The translations under genes were made by a program, and so were the position numbers. Of a DNA stretch of 64,000 nucleotides, positions 1-10,105 are shown one piece after another; positions within the stretch are counted from its first letter, which is position 1; each line of letters starts with the position of its first letter. Under the pieces are notes generated by a model. It worked only from the letters and a program-made list of their open reading frames with translations, did not search any database and was not told the origin of the DNA. This stretch comes from Symsagittifera roscoffensis (Eukaryota > Xenacoelomorpha > Acoela > Convolutidae), in contig NC_087062.1 of NCBI RefSeq assembly GCF_963678635.1, positions 59,474,129 through 59,538,128 on the forward strand, read 5' to 3'.

Positions 1-1
1 T

Positions 2-1063
2 TCAGACAAGAGAGTTGAAATGAACATGGGCGATGTTAACCACGAACTTGGGAGTGGTATGGAAACTATTAAGACCCTCCTGGTGTCCACATCCCCACGC
101 GAGTCTGATCGAGGAAACCACCGAGCGAGTGAGGTTAGCACCAACGGAAGATGAAGATCTGGCAAAGTTGAGTGTGCTGCATAAGCTAATTTCACCTCAG
201 ATGCAAGAGCCAGGCGAAAAGACTAGTAATCCCGGGGCAGCAAAGAAATTGGAGCCGGGTAGCTGTCTGGATTCGACGTGTGGAAACGGAGAGCACACCT
301 GCGATGGACGGTCATGCGTTAGAATACTGTCATTTCAAAAAGAAGACCTGGTCACTTGGTTCGAAGACATAACAGAAAGGGAGAAAAGTGAAGTGCAAAT
401 AGTAGCGGAGTGTTACGCGAGAACCACGGTGAATATAGCGACAGCTCTCGGATTCTTCTCGAGAATGTGTAGTCTGCAGTCACTGGAAAGACTAGAATCT
501 GAACATCATTTAGTGACGGCGTTGAGCGTAGAATCATGGCCCGGGGTGTTGCAGGTGACTCAAAAACACATCCGGAGCTGGAAGGTTGGTCTCGAGGCGG
601 AAATGGGATTTCCCATGAGCGAAGCTTATGGCTTGCCATCGAACGCGAAATCGCTGATAGGGTCAATGATGGCCAACTTGTGCGGAAGTCACTACCCACT
701 GCACATGGTGATGGTGGAAGCATCCAGCCAGAGAGTACTGGTGGACAAGGCCTTCTCAGTGCCCAAGTGCGTGAGGTTGGCTCGGATATCGCATCACTCG
801 CACAAGTTGTTGAGAAAAATCAGAGGGACAGTACCAAAAGAATTGAGAGATGACTTGAGTGAAATCTGGGGAGAAGAACTTTTGAAGTTGGAGAGAGAGA
901 ACACAAGCGATCACGAGAGACAAAACGTGATCGGAAAACCTGTGGGAAGTGCTCCAAACCTGGAAGATAACGACACGATGCATGAGAAAATGATGGAGCT
1001 TGAGCCTCTCTTGGAAGCCTCGGGGGAGCGTAACCTCAGGAGCATTGAAATCACCCATGGAGA
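2..1063 (+). pseudogene. decayed unknown ORF, possibly retroelement gag-like
   Basis: I do not recognise this region. It is GC-richer than its surroundings. Frame 2 reads as plausible protein at 2-154, about 392-853 and from 1064 on, but is broken by several stops. A 417-codon frame (33-1286) overlaps it in frame 3. Its end is the +1 shadow of an acidic, more convincing frame-2 segment, so the longer frame may be accidental. Around 935-965, frame 2 contains Cys-Gly-Lys-Cys-Ser-Lys-Pro-Gly followed by Arg and a stop, which resembles the start of a decayed CCHC zinc knuckle. That suggests an old gag-like protein. What is seen is interrupted coding signal; the gag identity is inference. Confidence 0.3.
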
Positions 1064-1849
1064 ATGCCCATGCCACTGTTTAGCGCAAACGGTGTGGTAT
1101 CCAGATCACAAGAACCTCTGCCTGGTGTGGGATATGGAAGAAATCCGGTCGATCGGACTACCGGATCACCGACAGAAGGTGACGATCTTGGTAGTGAGTA
1201 CGATCTTGTCTCTGAGATGGATAGAAGAGAATATAACGAAGTATCGGGAAGCGGGGACGAAGTATCGGAGTCAATATACGCGATAGACTACAGTAGGAGA
1301 CTCGAGTTGTTTGAGACTGCGTGCAAGGTATTCGCCATACCAACGGAAGTCAGACATGTCTGGAGCCGTTTGAGGTACTTCCCATGGTTTCGGGCGACGC
1401 TGACGTCCTGGTTGTACATGACAACGAAAGATCACATGAGAAAACATCAAAAAGAGTATCGACAGTTCCAGGCCGAGATTGGGCCGGAAGCTTTCAAGAG
1501 ACCCCTGTTAACCCATCGTAATGCAATCACGACAGGATGGAAGAGAGTGGGCAAGATGTCTAGAGACAATACCAAGGCGAGGGAATCGATACTAGAGGAG
1601 GACCTGGCGAAGAACGTGAGCTTGAGCCTGCACAACTCCTTTTGTTTGAACCGGGAATCTAGGGTGAAGGCACTACCCAACCAGGCAAAGAGGTTGCAAG
1701 AGCAAAGGGAATGGATGCGATCCTACGAACAGCTGAAGGCTTGGGAGGAGATTGTGATTAGCTCCGATGATGAAGAGGAACTGTTGAGACAGTTTGCCGT
1801 ATCTAGTACTTCAGGGTGCAGTACATCCAAGGCGAAGAGTGCGAGATGA
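1064..1849 (+). CDS. hypothetical protein, 261 aa, acidic linker then basic helical domain
   Basis: An open frame of 261 codons in the same frame as the broken reading upstream, so it may be the surviving C-terminal part of that protein. Residues about 25-70 are acidic and Ser/Gly rich. Residues about 80-220 are Arg/Lys/Trp rich and probably helical. A short acidic patch (SSDDEEEL) precedes a Ser-rich end. I recognise no family. Base composition differs from the AT-rich flanks, which fits a transposable-element origin. The ATG at 1064 is only the first in-frame ATG; the real N-terminus may be elsewhere. Confidence 0.35.
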   Translation: MPMPLFSANGVVSRSQEPLPGVGYGRNPVDRTTGSPTEGDDLGSEYDLVSEMDRREYNEVSGSGDEVSESIYAIDYSRRLELFETACKVFAIPTEVRHVWSRLRYFPWFRATLTSWLYMTTKDHMRKHQKEYRQFQAEIGPEAFKRPLLTHRNAITTGWKRVGKMSRDNTKARESILEEDLAKNVSLSLHNSFCLNRESRVKALPNQAKRLQEQREWMRSYEQLKAWEEIVISSDDEEELLRQFAVSSTSGCSTSKAKSAR

Positions 1850-3172
1850 GCAGGTGGCTCGAATGGATCTTGAGTCTTGAGAGGGAAAAGGGGGCTTGAG
1901 CGTGGATCCGGGTGAAACTTGTATTCACGAAAAAGAAGTTTTAACAAAGCAAATATTGTTATTAATATACTATATTTATTATATAAATCAAAATGCTGCA
2001 TGACAATTTCCTGATTGAATAGGACAAAAGAAATTTTAAATGATTGGCTTGGAAAGCAAGAATTCAAGGGTGCAGGTGTGTGCAGATTTTGATTGCTGTT
2101 TAGCGATAGTGTGAAAATTTTACATGGCTGTGAATTTTGGGGTGTAGATAAGCTTAAGTCTGCTGCAAACTTCTGTAAATGACCACTGGCACTGTATCTT
2201 GAGTAACACTCGGTTTTCTGGGACTCACTGGCAGAAGACAGCACGCGATGAGGACATCGTTCTCGAGTCCGGGGAGTATGTGCCAGTCGGTCATATTTGG
2301 AAGTTTGACCTTGAGAGAAACAAGAAAACACTTGATTTAGGAGAGAAATTTAATTTTTCAAAATTTCGAATGGAGCATGTCATGCGCGATTTTCTCGCGA
2401 TAACTGAAAATCAGAAAAGAGAAGTCAGAACGATCGAGTAACAATCGCGGGAAAGTTACTAAATAAAACAGTGGGAAATTGCTATTCGCAATTTCTGTCA
2501 CAATAAAACAAGAGTAGAGCTGTCCCATCTAAAACAGAGACGAGAGCATTCCCACGAACTGGATTGTTGTGATTGGAGTACTATTATTAACTGGACCAGA
2601 GTGAACCTTCGGTGGAAAGGTGGACAGCTAGAGTGTCCCAATGGTTCACGAGAACTTACAGTCTAGAGTAAAAACTTGTTCTTGTTATTAAAACTGACTA
2701 ACATTAAACTCATTTTAGTTACCGAATGTTACATTGAGTTGCTTACCGACTTATTTACTTCCTGGTTCTTGAGCGTGCTACAATGTGAGTACTTAATTTA
2801 AATTCCTAGAGTGTGTTTTATAATTGTTATGTTGAGGTAAGGCGAGTTTTAGGTTGATCCATCTGAAATGGATCAAAGTTCCACTGTCTAATAAAAATAA
2901 ACTTAACGGATTGTTCTAACCCGGTTTTTAACGGCGTTCATGTATTTTGGGTATCTAGAGACCTAAGTATGGGGACGTTTCTAATTCTAGAGTGGGGGGA
3001 TATTTTAGTAGTAGCCTTTAAGCTGTAACGGGTCGTAGTCTCATGTCACAAACGAACCGAACTGGCTCCGACCGTTCTTGAGGTAGAAAAACACAAGAGA
3101 TGGTGTCCCTGACCCTTGAGCCAGTGGTTATAGGGCCTATTTTTCTTAAGCCTCATGTGTGACTGCAGTAGA
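1850..3172. other. no gene seen; 12-bp direct repeat brackets a 438-bp segment
   Basis: I see no convincing coding signal here. A perfect 12-bp direct repeat CGAATGTTACAT occurs at 2723-2734 and 3173-3184, and the second copy abuts the gag relic that follows. The segment between has a stretch at about 3021 starting TGTAACGGGTCGTAG, reminiscent of gypsy LTR ends. A decayed LTR is possible but not shown. Confidence 0.3.
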
Positions 3173-3610
3173 CGAATGTTACATATTGTTGTTTTTGTCT
3201 ACATTCAGCAATGCTATGTCCATATCTACGGCAATAGTTACACCTTTTTTGAATGATGTTTTCGCTTAAAATTTTGGTTTTAATTCTAGACATTTAATAT
3301 TTGAGTGATTTTTTCAGCTAGTTCAGTGTCGGAGTCATGGATGTTTTTTTATTTTGAAAGTGGTTGTATGGATGTTGTTTACGTATTGTAATTTTAAAGA
3401 TTCTGTTTCTTCCAGTTTCCTAGTGATTTCAGCTTATTCTAGTTTGTCTACTTGTTTTCGGAAATCTATATCAGGTTCTCGAATTGAAGATCAATGTGAT
3501 GCTCCCTTTTTTATGGCTATTTTTTTATAATTGTGGTGTTGGAGTCATCATCAAGATCTCTGTCATTTTTGTTTTTTATAATCATGCGTTTTAAGGGAGT
3601 TTCTTTTGCA
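3173..3610 (-). pseudogene. relic Ty3/gypsy gag, related to the giant element
   Basis: This stretch aligns by eye, in the same orientation, with the gag of the giant element at about 46080-46500. Blocks shared with substitutions and indels include the zinc-knuckle region, the stretch at about 46300-46390 (relic 3405-3520), and the segment that follows. On the minus strand the relic encodes CNYCRRYGHSIAEC, a complete C-x2-C-x4-H-x4-C knuckle. No long frame survives and the capsid-coding part beyond about 3610 is absent. It is an old truncated copy of a sister element, abutting the copia relic. Confidence 0.8.
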
Positions 3611-3637
3611 AAAAACTTAAAGACTCCTGCAAAAGTT

Positions 3638-4219
3638 TTATAATATTTTCATTTTGCACAACTTCCAGTCCCAAATAACGAAAAGTTCCCAGCAATTCTC
3701 TCCCAATTTCAACTCTGAGCTTCTGCGTTTGAAACACGCCGTTCCTGTCCACACAAAATCATCTTCATGAACTTCGAGGAATCCGGATAAGAGCTCTTCT
3801 TTGAAAAAAAAAGAAAAACGACCGGTCAAGCACTGAACTTTTGCAGCCGGTTTGATGAACCCATTTCTGCAATTTTTCAAATCATTTTAAGGACGCATCT
3901 GGTAAGCCATAAACGATCTTGTTTAAACGCCATAACAGCACCGTCTTCGCTGCTTTTGGCGGTCGCAAAAACACGGTCCGCGAAGCCTTCTCACCTTGGA
4001 GAAGGGCGCTTTTTATATCCAAGGAATTTAACTGCCTCTTTTTGAGGCTGCAAAAAAGCAACATAATTCTGATACTTTCACGAGTACAGGTAGGCGACTG
4101 TTTTTCAGGCCGAGACAACTCAAAATCCTCAAACCTCTTGCAACAAGTCGTGCTTTTATCACCCACCTGCAAGAAACATAATGCTGACCTTCGTCTTCAA
4201 CTACCGTGTACACTTCCAT
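3638..4219 (-). pseudogene. copia reverse transcriptase fragment
   Basis: The upstream part has VSCRWVIK and ARLVARG (fingers), then SPTCTRESIR, LNSLDIKSALLQGE (the conserved D of motif A) and VFLRPPKAA, then LLWRLNKIVYGLPDASLK. The downstream part (3880-3638) has EVHEDDFVWTGT, the DD-containing motif C region, here HEDDF rather than the usual VDD. At least two frameshifts separate the parts. RNase H is not recognisable. It cannot encode an active enzyme. Confidence 0.85.
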
Positions 4220-4259
4220 ATTGGCCCAGTTTTGGAATCGACGGTTAAGACTTCGTCTG

Positions 4260-5147
4260 TTAGATTCGTCTGGTCAGAAACAACGCAGGAGAAGCTGCCG
4301 TAGCAACGCAGTAAACTTTCTGGCCTTCTGAACACTGCGAATTAGGCGTAATAACTTTCATGTTGCGCCAATTTTCATGTTTGCCGCCTTTCTTGCCACC
4401 GCGACTCAGAATTCTGCCAGTGATCATTCCTCCATCACACTTAACAGACACGATTTGACCAATTTTCTTCTGCTTGGGATGGTTTTGGCTGTTCAAAAGC
4501 TTATTTCCAGGACTGTCAAAATCATCATTGGAATGTACTGAACGGCTGGCTTCTGTAACTGGTCTGTCCGAACTTTCATGCAACGAGATAATAGGTGATG
4601 GCGAGCTCGTGTTAGCGGTCTTTCTCTCGAGTTTCACGTCTTGTGGAGTGGTTTCTACAATTTCTTCGTCCTCGTCACTTGAACTCTCATTAACCTTGTT
4701 TTCGGTCGATTATCACGGCGACCCGCTTCGATTTCATGATGGGTTCTCGGTCTGCGAATACTGCATAAATCTCGTCTTATGAGCTCTAATAACTGCTCCT
4801 CCGTGTCTGATGTACACTATTGGTCCGTCTGGTCCCAAAAAAGTTCCTGGACAACTCCAATTTTTATCTCGAAGATAAAATACTTCAGATCCAATTGGAA
4901 AATGATCATCAAATTGACGAGTAATCATCCTCAAGGCACGCTGAATTTTCTCACTGGACTCAGATGCAACAAAGGCGACCCTCGCTTTGTGTAAGGCGGT
5001 CAAGTGACGTCGAACATACTCAATCGAACACTCTGGTGATAATGTCGCCAAAATATTCTCTAGTAACGTTGGTAACTGCCCGAACACAAGTTGATACGAG
5101 GAAAAACCGTGAACAACGTGTTGACAGTTTTTGCCATTGTTGCCCAA
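4260..5147 (-). pseudogene. copia integrase C-terminal region and pol linker
   Basis: Minus-strand 5147-4734 reads FSSYQLVFGQLPTLLENIL, then a helical LTALHKARVAFVASESSEKI segment, then FYLRDKNWSCPGTFLGPDG and VYIRHGGAVIRAHKTRF. This is the SH3-like C-terminal part seen after copia integrase cores. The next frame (4637-4260) is the Ser/Asp-rich linker leading to RT, with a conserved SRGGKKGGKHENW block. The frames are broken between 4734 and 4637. Confidence 0.8.
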
Positions 5148-5159
5148 GAAACAGCAGTT

Positions 5160-5799
5160 TCATATGGTAACTTTGACTCTGAGCTGATTTTGACAACCAT
5201 TTCTGTTAATAAAGCATTGGTTCTTTCCAAAAAAAACCATTGGACAAAGGGCTATAAGCAGCAGTAGTTTTAACAGACATTTTGAGATTATCTGCCATAT
5301 CTCTGAACTTTTGGTTGTTAAACTCAACTCCATTGTCTGTGTAAACTCCGATCTTGGTACACCGTATACACTAACCCAACTGATGAGAAAACCATCATCC
5401 TTCCGTATCCGCATTCTTATTCAGTATTATAACGGCAGCACTTTGCCTAGTAAAAAGATCGATAATATGTAAATACTAGCACGATTTCTCAAAGTGATGA
5501 AAATCAGGGGCAAAAACATCATTGAAGGAAGAGGCATGAGAGAACCCTACTATTGGTTTATTAGGTGGCCTTCTGAGCTTGACACACGTCTCGCAATCAA
5601 CACATACTTTAGGCAGAAAGTCAAGTGACCGTTTGCTCAGCGTTCTACCATGGCTAGAATTTCTCAACAGTGATTTTATTCGTTCAAAGGATGCATGATC
5701 AAACTGCAGGTGTAACTTTGTGAAATTTTCACAAGATTTTTTGTCAGATTTGTCATCCCAGATTAAAGAACTCACAAGAACAATTACAGAATGTGGCAA
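5160..5799 (-). pseudogene. copia integrase zinc-binding domain and catalytic core remnant
   Basis: 5799-5476 encodes the GAG-pre-integrase zinc-binding domain: KLHLQFDHASFERIKSLL, then CVDCETCVKLRRPPNKPIVG. 5414-5160 encodes part of the core, including SVYGVPRSEFTQTME where TDNGxEF is expected, so the second catalytic Asp region is mutated. The first catalytic Asp block near FAPDFHHFEK is interrupted by a stop. It is an inactive relic. Confidence 0.8.
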
Positions 5800-5988
5800 A
5801 AGACTACCTTGGAGTTTCTGGCAATTCAGGGGTACAGCGTAATGTCCGCTAGAGGTCTGAAAAACGTCAATAGGCTTCCAAACATATAACTTTTGTCGTT
5901 CTCCAGATCAAATTGAGTTATAGTTCTTTTCAGTGATGTTTTACTGAGAAGCAGCGGTATTTTTTGGTCAACGACTTCAACTTCAATT

Positions 5989-6480
5989 TTACACTCCACT
6001 ACACCTATTTACCAATGTACAATACTTTTGCGAACGAAATAACAGGTGGACTGTCACCAAAACGAAAAGGAACTTCACTTTACTCACAGATAACAGACTC
6101 TGAAGAAAACTTATCGGTAAAAACCGACAATCATTTGCTTCCGCAGACAGTTTTAGACCTTGCTGTGTCAATAATTGCTGCAAGATCTGCTTCTGCAACA
6201 TAAACTTCATATTGCTTCTCTAGCGGTACTTCATTCATCAGTAAGATGTTGACACTTTCATGTGCGTCGAAACCTTCGCCCTCTTCATTGTTAAAACTCT
6301 TGGTAGTGTCAGATTCTGATAAATTATCACTTTGAGACCCATGTGGACAACCTTTTGCATAGTGGAAAATGAATCGCAAGTTTTGCATTGTGTAACATAG
6401 CCATTATTAACGGGATTTCGTCCAATCAGTTTATGCTGGAAACGTCCTCGCTTGTTACCTCTAAACTTTCAACCCCCATG
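5989..6480 (-). pseudogene. copia aspartic protease and CCHC knuckle remnant
   Basis: The minus strand reads a basic RG-rich leader (RGNKRGRFQHKL), a broken zinc knuckle CKTCDS then HYAKGCPHG after a frameshift, an acidic spacer, and AAIIDTARSKTVCG, the protease active-site block (D-T-A where D-T/S-G is commonest). The C-terminal half of the protease continues in another frame to about 5989. The order knuckle-protease is as in intact copia gag-pol. Confidence 0.75.
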
Positions 6481-6601
6481 CTAAATCCTGCCCTAAAACT
6501 ATTTCTGACGCCTATAAATATCATGAGAATGTCAAAACATTAAAATACCAACAAAGAATTCTGGATGTGGAACACAGCAGCTCTGTTCCATTAACTTTTG
6601 C

Positions 6602-6832
6602 GTGTACCGGAGGAGCAGCACCTGGCTCTGCAAAAACATCCAGAAACTAGCAGAGAGACTAAGCGAAAAACAGAACGAATCATACTCAGACACAATAAAA
6701 TTCATAAGAGGAAACACAAGTTTTGCACTTCTAAAGAATGCAATCCTCTGCCTTAAGGGGTGCAAAAATCTTAAAAATACATCCAACATAGACAATTCTA
6801 TCTGTGCTATAATCGAGGAGGGTAGATTTTAA
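6602..6832 (+). pseudogene. fragment resembling a LINE-type retroelement C-terminal tail
   Basis: A 76-codon plus-strand frame lies inside the minus-strand copia relic. It contains RLSEKQNESYSDTIKFIRGN and SFALLKNAILCLKGCKN, resembling a conserved C-terminal block that I associate with invertebrate non-LTR elements (SFALLRSA-like, then CLRG). It is probably a short insertion that split the copia gag/protease junction. The family assignment is tentative. Confidence 0.4.
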
Positions 6833-6872
6833 TTGACAATTCTCTTGATGCATTAATATCGACTTGATTTAT

Positions 6873-7261
6873 TCATAAAGTTTTGCCGATGTATTTATAT
6901 AGCGTTGGCACGGCCCTATTCAACCTCTGCACGTACCGTCGCATGACGGAAGGGCCCATTTTAATTGACCTTTTTTTTCTAAATGGAGGTTTGAAACCGC
7001 GGCCACGATAACCTGATGTGCAACTTCCGGCAAACATAACTTCTTCTTTCACACAAGACAGATCGGTCACGACTTGATTATAAAGTCTCTCCATGATAAA
7101 AACTTTTGATCTTTGCAAGCTGTGAGAGCCATTTTTTTTCTAGTTTCATCAAGTAAAGCATTGTCCAGGAGTTTAAACACAAGAACTGCATCTGGTAACT
7201 CGATATTATACTTTTTCGCGGTATCATACTTCTGCTCAAAACCGATAACATACTGCATCAT
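6873..7261 (-). pseudogene. copia gag fragment
   Basis: 7261-7067 reads VIGFEQKYDTAKKYNIELPD then AVLVFKLLDNALLDETRKKM and ALTACKD, typical of the helical gag capsid of GalEa-like copia elements. 7118-6873 continues in another frame to GYRGRGFKPPFRKK and PSVMRRYVQRL, the basic stretch before a zinc knuckle. Another version of the same basic stretch occurs at 6480-6420, so the region may combine two related copies or an internal duplication. Weak gag signal continues to about 7560. Confidence 0.75.
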
Positions 7262-7560
7262 ACCAGTGTTTTCTTGACGAGTGTTCTTATTGAAATCGAA
7301 TAAGCAGAATCAGCCAAATCATCGGAGTCTTTTTCGAATAATTTGTCTAGATCTTCACTCCATCATGTATTGTAACGGGTTACATCACTTGACATAAGAG
7401 CTTCTCAAGCTGAACCAGTCAGTGTAAGAGCAACAGCTAATGCTCTCTAAGACGCCTGCAGATCTGTCAAAGTCTGCCACATGGAAATTTCTGTTTTCCA
7501 CTCTTCATAGGATGGTGCACTGCCGCTGGGTTTTTGAAGCCAAACATCGAGGATACGAAT

Positions 7561-8305
7561 GTTAAAACGGATGCCAATGTTAAAACGAATAAAGATACAA
7601 GACTGATTTAAAACGCACCAGCGGATATGCTACAGTACTGCAAACATACACACTGAAAAAGATATCGGGTTTACAAGAATACAACAACAAAAAAGATCAA
7701 CAAGAACTACTTGATCCGAAGAAAAACTATCAGGCACACGAAACAGTACAAAATCTGGAATGGTTTCGTTATCGAAGTTTGCTCGGAAATTTGATTCTCA
7801 GGAAAATGCTATCAAAGTAATTGAAAAGTAAAGATTTTTTTGCTAAAAGTAAATTTCAAACGTTTTCGCAACTATTTCATCGTCAGGATTTTTACATTAA
7901 ACTGAACTATATGACAATAATACATCAATTTACAAACCTTATTTACAATAATCCATATACATTTTGGTTCTAAACCATCATGTTAAAAAATGGGCAAATC
8001 ACAGTTGACCTCTAAATTACTATTAAGATTAAAATACTTTTAACCTCTAAAAATAATCAAACAGTTTTAAATTAATTTGTCTGGAAGTTTCTGAGTCATA
8101 ATTTCGATTTAGACATGTACGTTTTAAATAAAAAGCCAAAAATATTTTGGGACTAAATTTTTAGTGTTAACTCCTTGCTCTTAAACTCATCGCGCGTGTT
8201 CAAGCACGGTTTCTTATTCCTGATATGTTTTGCCTCTAGTGTTAACAATTTTGTTTGGTTGTTTGACCTATCTATAATTTCTCAACTAAGATCTGCGCTT
8301 TTTCC
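7561..8305. other. no gene seen
   Basis: AT-rich sequence between the copia relic and the Penelope-like fragment. I see no coding frame, RNA gene or obvious repeat. Confidence 0.4.
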
Positions 8306-9001
8306 CTCAAGTTGGCATTGCTGAAGGTGGAGGCCTACCGGTGAGTCTGCTTTTTTATCCTTCTCCTTGTTCTTAGCGCGGCAGCACTTATCACAGTACC
8401 ATCTCGGTTATTGATTCGTATACGTCATTGGATGTTTTTCCGCATTTTAGATGATACCAGTTTCGGCAACTCTCGCATTCAACTCCCTTTGATCTATATG
8501 TGACCTTCCTGCTGCAACATGGGCACAAACCGTTTTTGTCATTAATTTGCTGTATCTCCGTTCCCACCGGTATTTCTTGTCCTTGAGCAAACTCGTACTC
8601 TTTCAGCCACAAGTTTGCCAGAATTACAGCGAGGGACGCGCCCATTGCTAAACCATCAACTTGCACATATCATGAATCATTACACTTGAAATATACCGAT
8701 CTAAGGAGTAATAATGGTAGCAAAATTGCTGTCATCTTTTTTTTGCAGGCCAGGAGCACGTAAACTCATATGGCTCTCAGCAAATAAATTTATAATAAAA
8801 CAAATTTGCGAATGTGGCGAAATTCGAATACTCAAATCCTTTTAGTTTTCGAGTTGCGACAATCGTTATGTTAATTAATGGATCTGTTTTTTATGTTTTC
8901 AAATTCGGGCGTCATCTTTTGCCATGTTTAAGCTTTTCCATCGTAATATTTTTGCAAGTTCAACAATTTTTTTTTTCGTGTTTAAGCGATAGCGTATATT
9001 A
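8306..9001 (-). mobile_element. Penelope-like element fragment, copy 1 (internally deleted)
   Basis: This 696-bp unit matches 9002-10440 almost base for base at both ends but lacks 743 bp (9053-9795 of copy 2). Bases 8306-8356 match 9002-9052; from 8357 on the match is to 9796 and beyond. A shared TAT at the junction suggests microhomology-mediated deletion. It keeps the RT palm fragment (8666-8391, an identical 91-codon frame to copy 2) and the last few GIY-YIG codons. It also carries about 230 bp of the neighbouring degenerate repeat. Confidence 0.8.
8391..8666 (-). pseudogene. Penelope RT palm plus zinc-binding insertion (copy 1)
   Basis: The 91-codon frame is identical in sequence to that of copy 2. 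VDGLAMGASLAVILANLW is RT motif B of Penelope-like elements. It is followed by CPCC, CESCRNWYHLKC, a PHD-like cysteine/histidine cluster. Downstream RT motif C is missing because of the internal deletion. Confidence 0.8.
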
Positions 9002-9217
9002 CTCAAGTTGGCATTGCTGAAGGTGGAGGCCTACCGGTGAGTCTGCTTTTTTATGTTCCTCAATTCTATTGATCAAATGACGAACAGTTTGTCGGACATA
9101 GATGGAAGTGTATCCACTACATGACAGTTTATAAACCACTCTTGACTTGAGGTCATTAGAAAATGCTGACTTCAGTGATGGTAAGCATGATTCTAATTTT
9201 CTTGTGGTGAAAACCAC
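9002..9217 (-). pseudogene. GIY-YIG endonuclease fragment of Penelope-like element
   Basis: The minus strand reads SRVVYKLSCSGYTSIYVRQT then HLINRIEEHKKADSPVGLHL. The two short strands VYKL and SIYV with QT match the GIY-YIG fold start as found in Penelope-like elements. An Arg stands where Gly is usual before QT. The frame stops at the unit boundary (QQCQLE), so the catalytic Glu/Asn half is absent. Confidence 0.8.
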
Positions 9218-9333
9218 TTAACTTTAGTTAATTTTCATAACCTGTTAGCAAAATATTGGCTTTGCTTACCTCTTTATTGCACCATGAGCATTGGGGGCTT
9301 CACATCCGTTGGCGATTGAGTTGACAAACACCT

Positions 9334-9786
9334 TTAGCTATTCAGGGGCTTGCCCTTACCCCCGATGGCTTTGCCCAGGGCGTCTGCCGTCACCTTTGCG
9401 GACCAATATTCAGGGTACTGATTTGTCGGCCATTGCGCCCTATTAGTTTCCATAGCCTTATCAAATTGCTCCCAGCTAGATGTACTCCTAAATACCCTGT
9501 GTACAGTGCCTTGGATAACACTACGCTTATACTGAGTTGGGGCGCAGCATCTATAGTTCAGTATAGACCCATTATCTGTTGGTTTTTGATACCAACGGCA
9601 AGTTACACCCCTACCCTGCGATACATTTATGTTCATATCCAGAAACGGCAAATTCCCCTCCGAATTAGTTTCCTCTAGAGTGAACTGCAGATTTGGATGA
9701 AGAGAATTGGCGGCATCGAGAAGACAACTCGGCTCCCCTCTGACTGTTCTAACAATGTCATCAACAAACCTGAGGAAAAATTTCAC
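9334..9786 (-). pseudogene. Penelope RT, motif C to thumb (copy 2)
   Basis: A 150-codon frame with FFLRFVDDIVRTVRGEP (catalytic VDD motif), LQFTLEETNSEGNLPFLDMN and a thumb segment ending GKGKPLNS. It continues the frame-shifted upstream palm piece: the sequence near 9830 reads WYCDKCCRAKNKEKD in a different phase from the upstream frame, completing the zinc cluster seen upstream. The frameshift is present in both copies, so it predates the duplication. Confidence 0.85.
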
Positions 9787-9829
9787 CTGGGAAGTATCCT
9801 TCTCCTTGTTCTTAGCGCGGCAGCACTTA

Positions 9830-10105
9830 TCACAGTACCATCTCGGTTATTGATTCGTATACGTCATTGGATGTTTTTCCGCATTTTAGATGATACCAGT
9901 TTCGGCAACTCTCGCATTCAACTCCCTTTGATCTATATGTGACCTTCCTGCTGCAACATGGGCACAAACCGTTTTTGTCATTAATTTGCTGTATCTCCGT
10001 TCCCACCGGTATTTCTTGTCCTTGAGCAAACTCGTACTCTTTCAGCCACAAGTTTGCCAGAATTACAGCGAGGGACGCGCCCATTGCTAAACCATCAACT
10101 TGCAC
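9830..10105 (-). pseudogene. Penelope RT palm plus PHD-like zinc insertion (copy 2)
   Basis: The frame starts at VDGLAMGASLAVILANLW (RT motif B), runs through KEYEFAQGQEIPVG, and then into a Cys/His cluster CPCC..CESCRNWYHLKCGK. In most Penelope RTs motif B is separated from motif C by a short loop; here about 60-70 residues with PHD-like spacing intervene. The 5' RT motifs upstream of 10105 are decayed. Confidence 0.8.

Larger units (their letters stand above)
3630..7560 (-). mobile_element. decayed Ty1/copia (GalEa-like) retrotransposon, no LTRs identified
   Basis: Pieces of a copia-order polyprotein follow one another on the minus strand from high to low coordinates: gag (7261-6873), CCHC knuckle and aspartic protease (6480-5989), integrase zinc-binding domain and core (5799-5160), integrase C-terminal region (5147-4734), linker (4637-4260), reverse transcriptase (4219-3638). 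Integrase preceding RT is diagnostic of Ty1/copia rather than Ty3/gypsy. Many frameshifts and stops show an old copy. I could not find a matched LTR pair. The order and motif style fit the GalEa group of aquatic animals; that assignment is from family knowledge. Confidence 0.85.

Noticed and set aside
33..1286. 417-codon open frame as a host gene
   Set aside because: Its end is the +1 shadow of the acidic frame-2 segment at 1064 onward, and no domain is seen; treated as part of a decayed region.
2199..2441. 80-codon plus-strand frame
   Set aside because: Short, no recognised motif, and overlapped by an equally open minus-strand frame.
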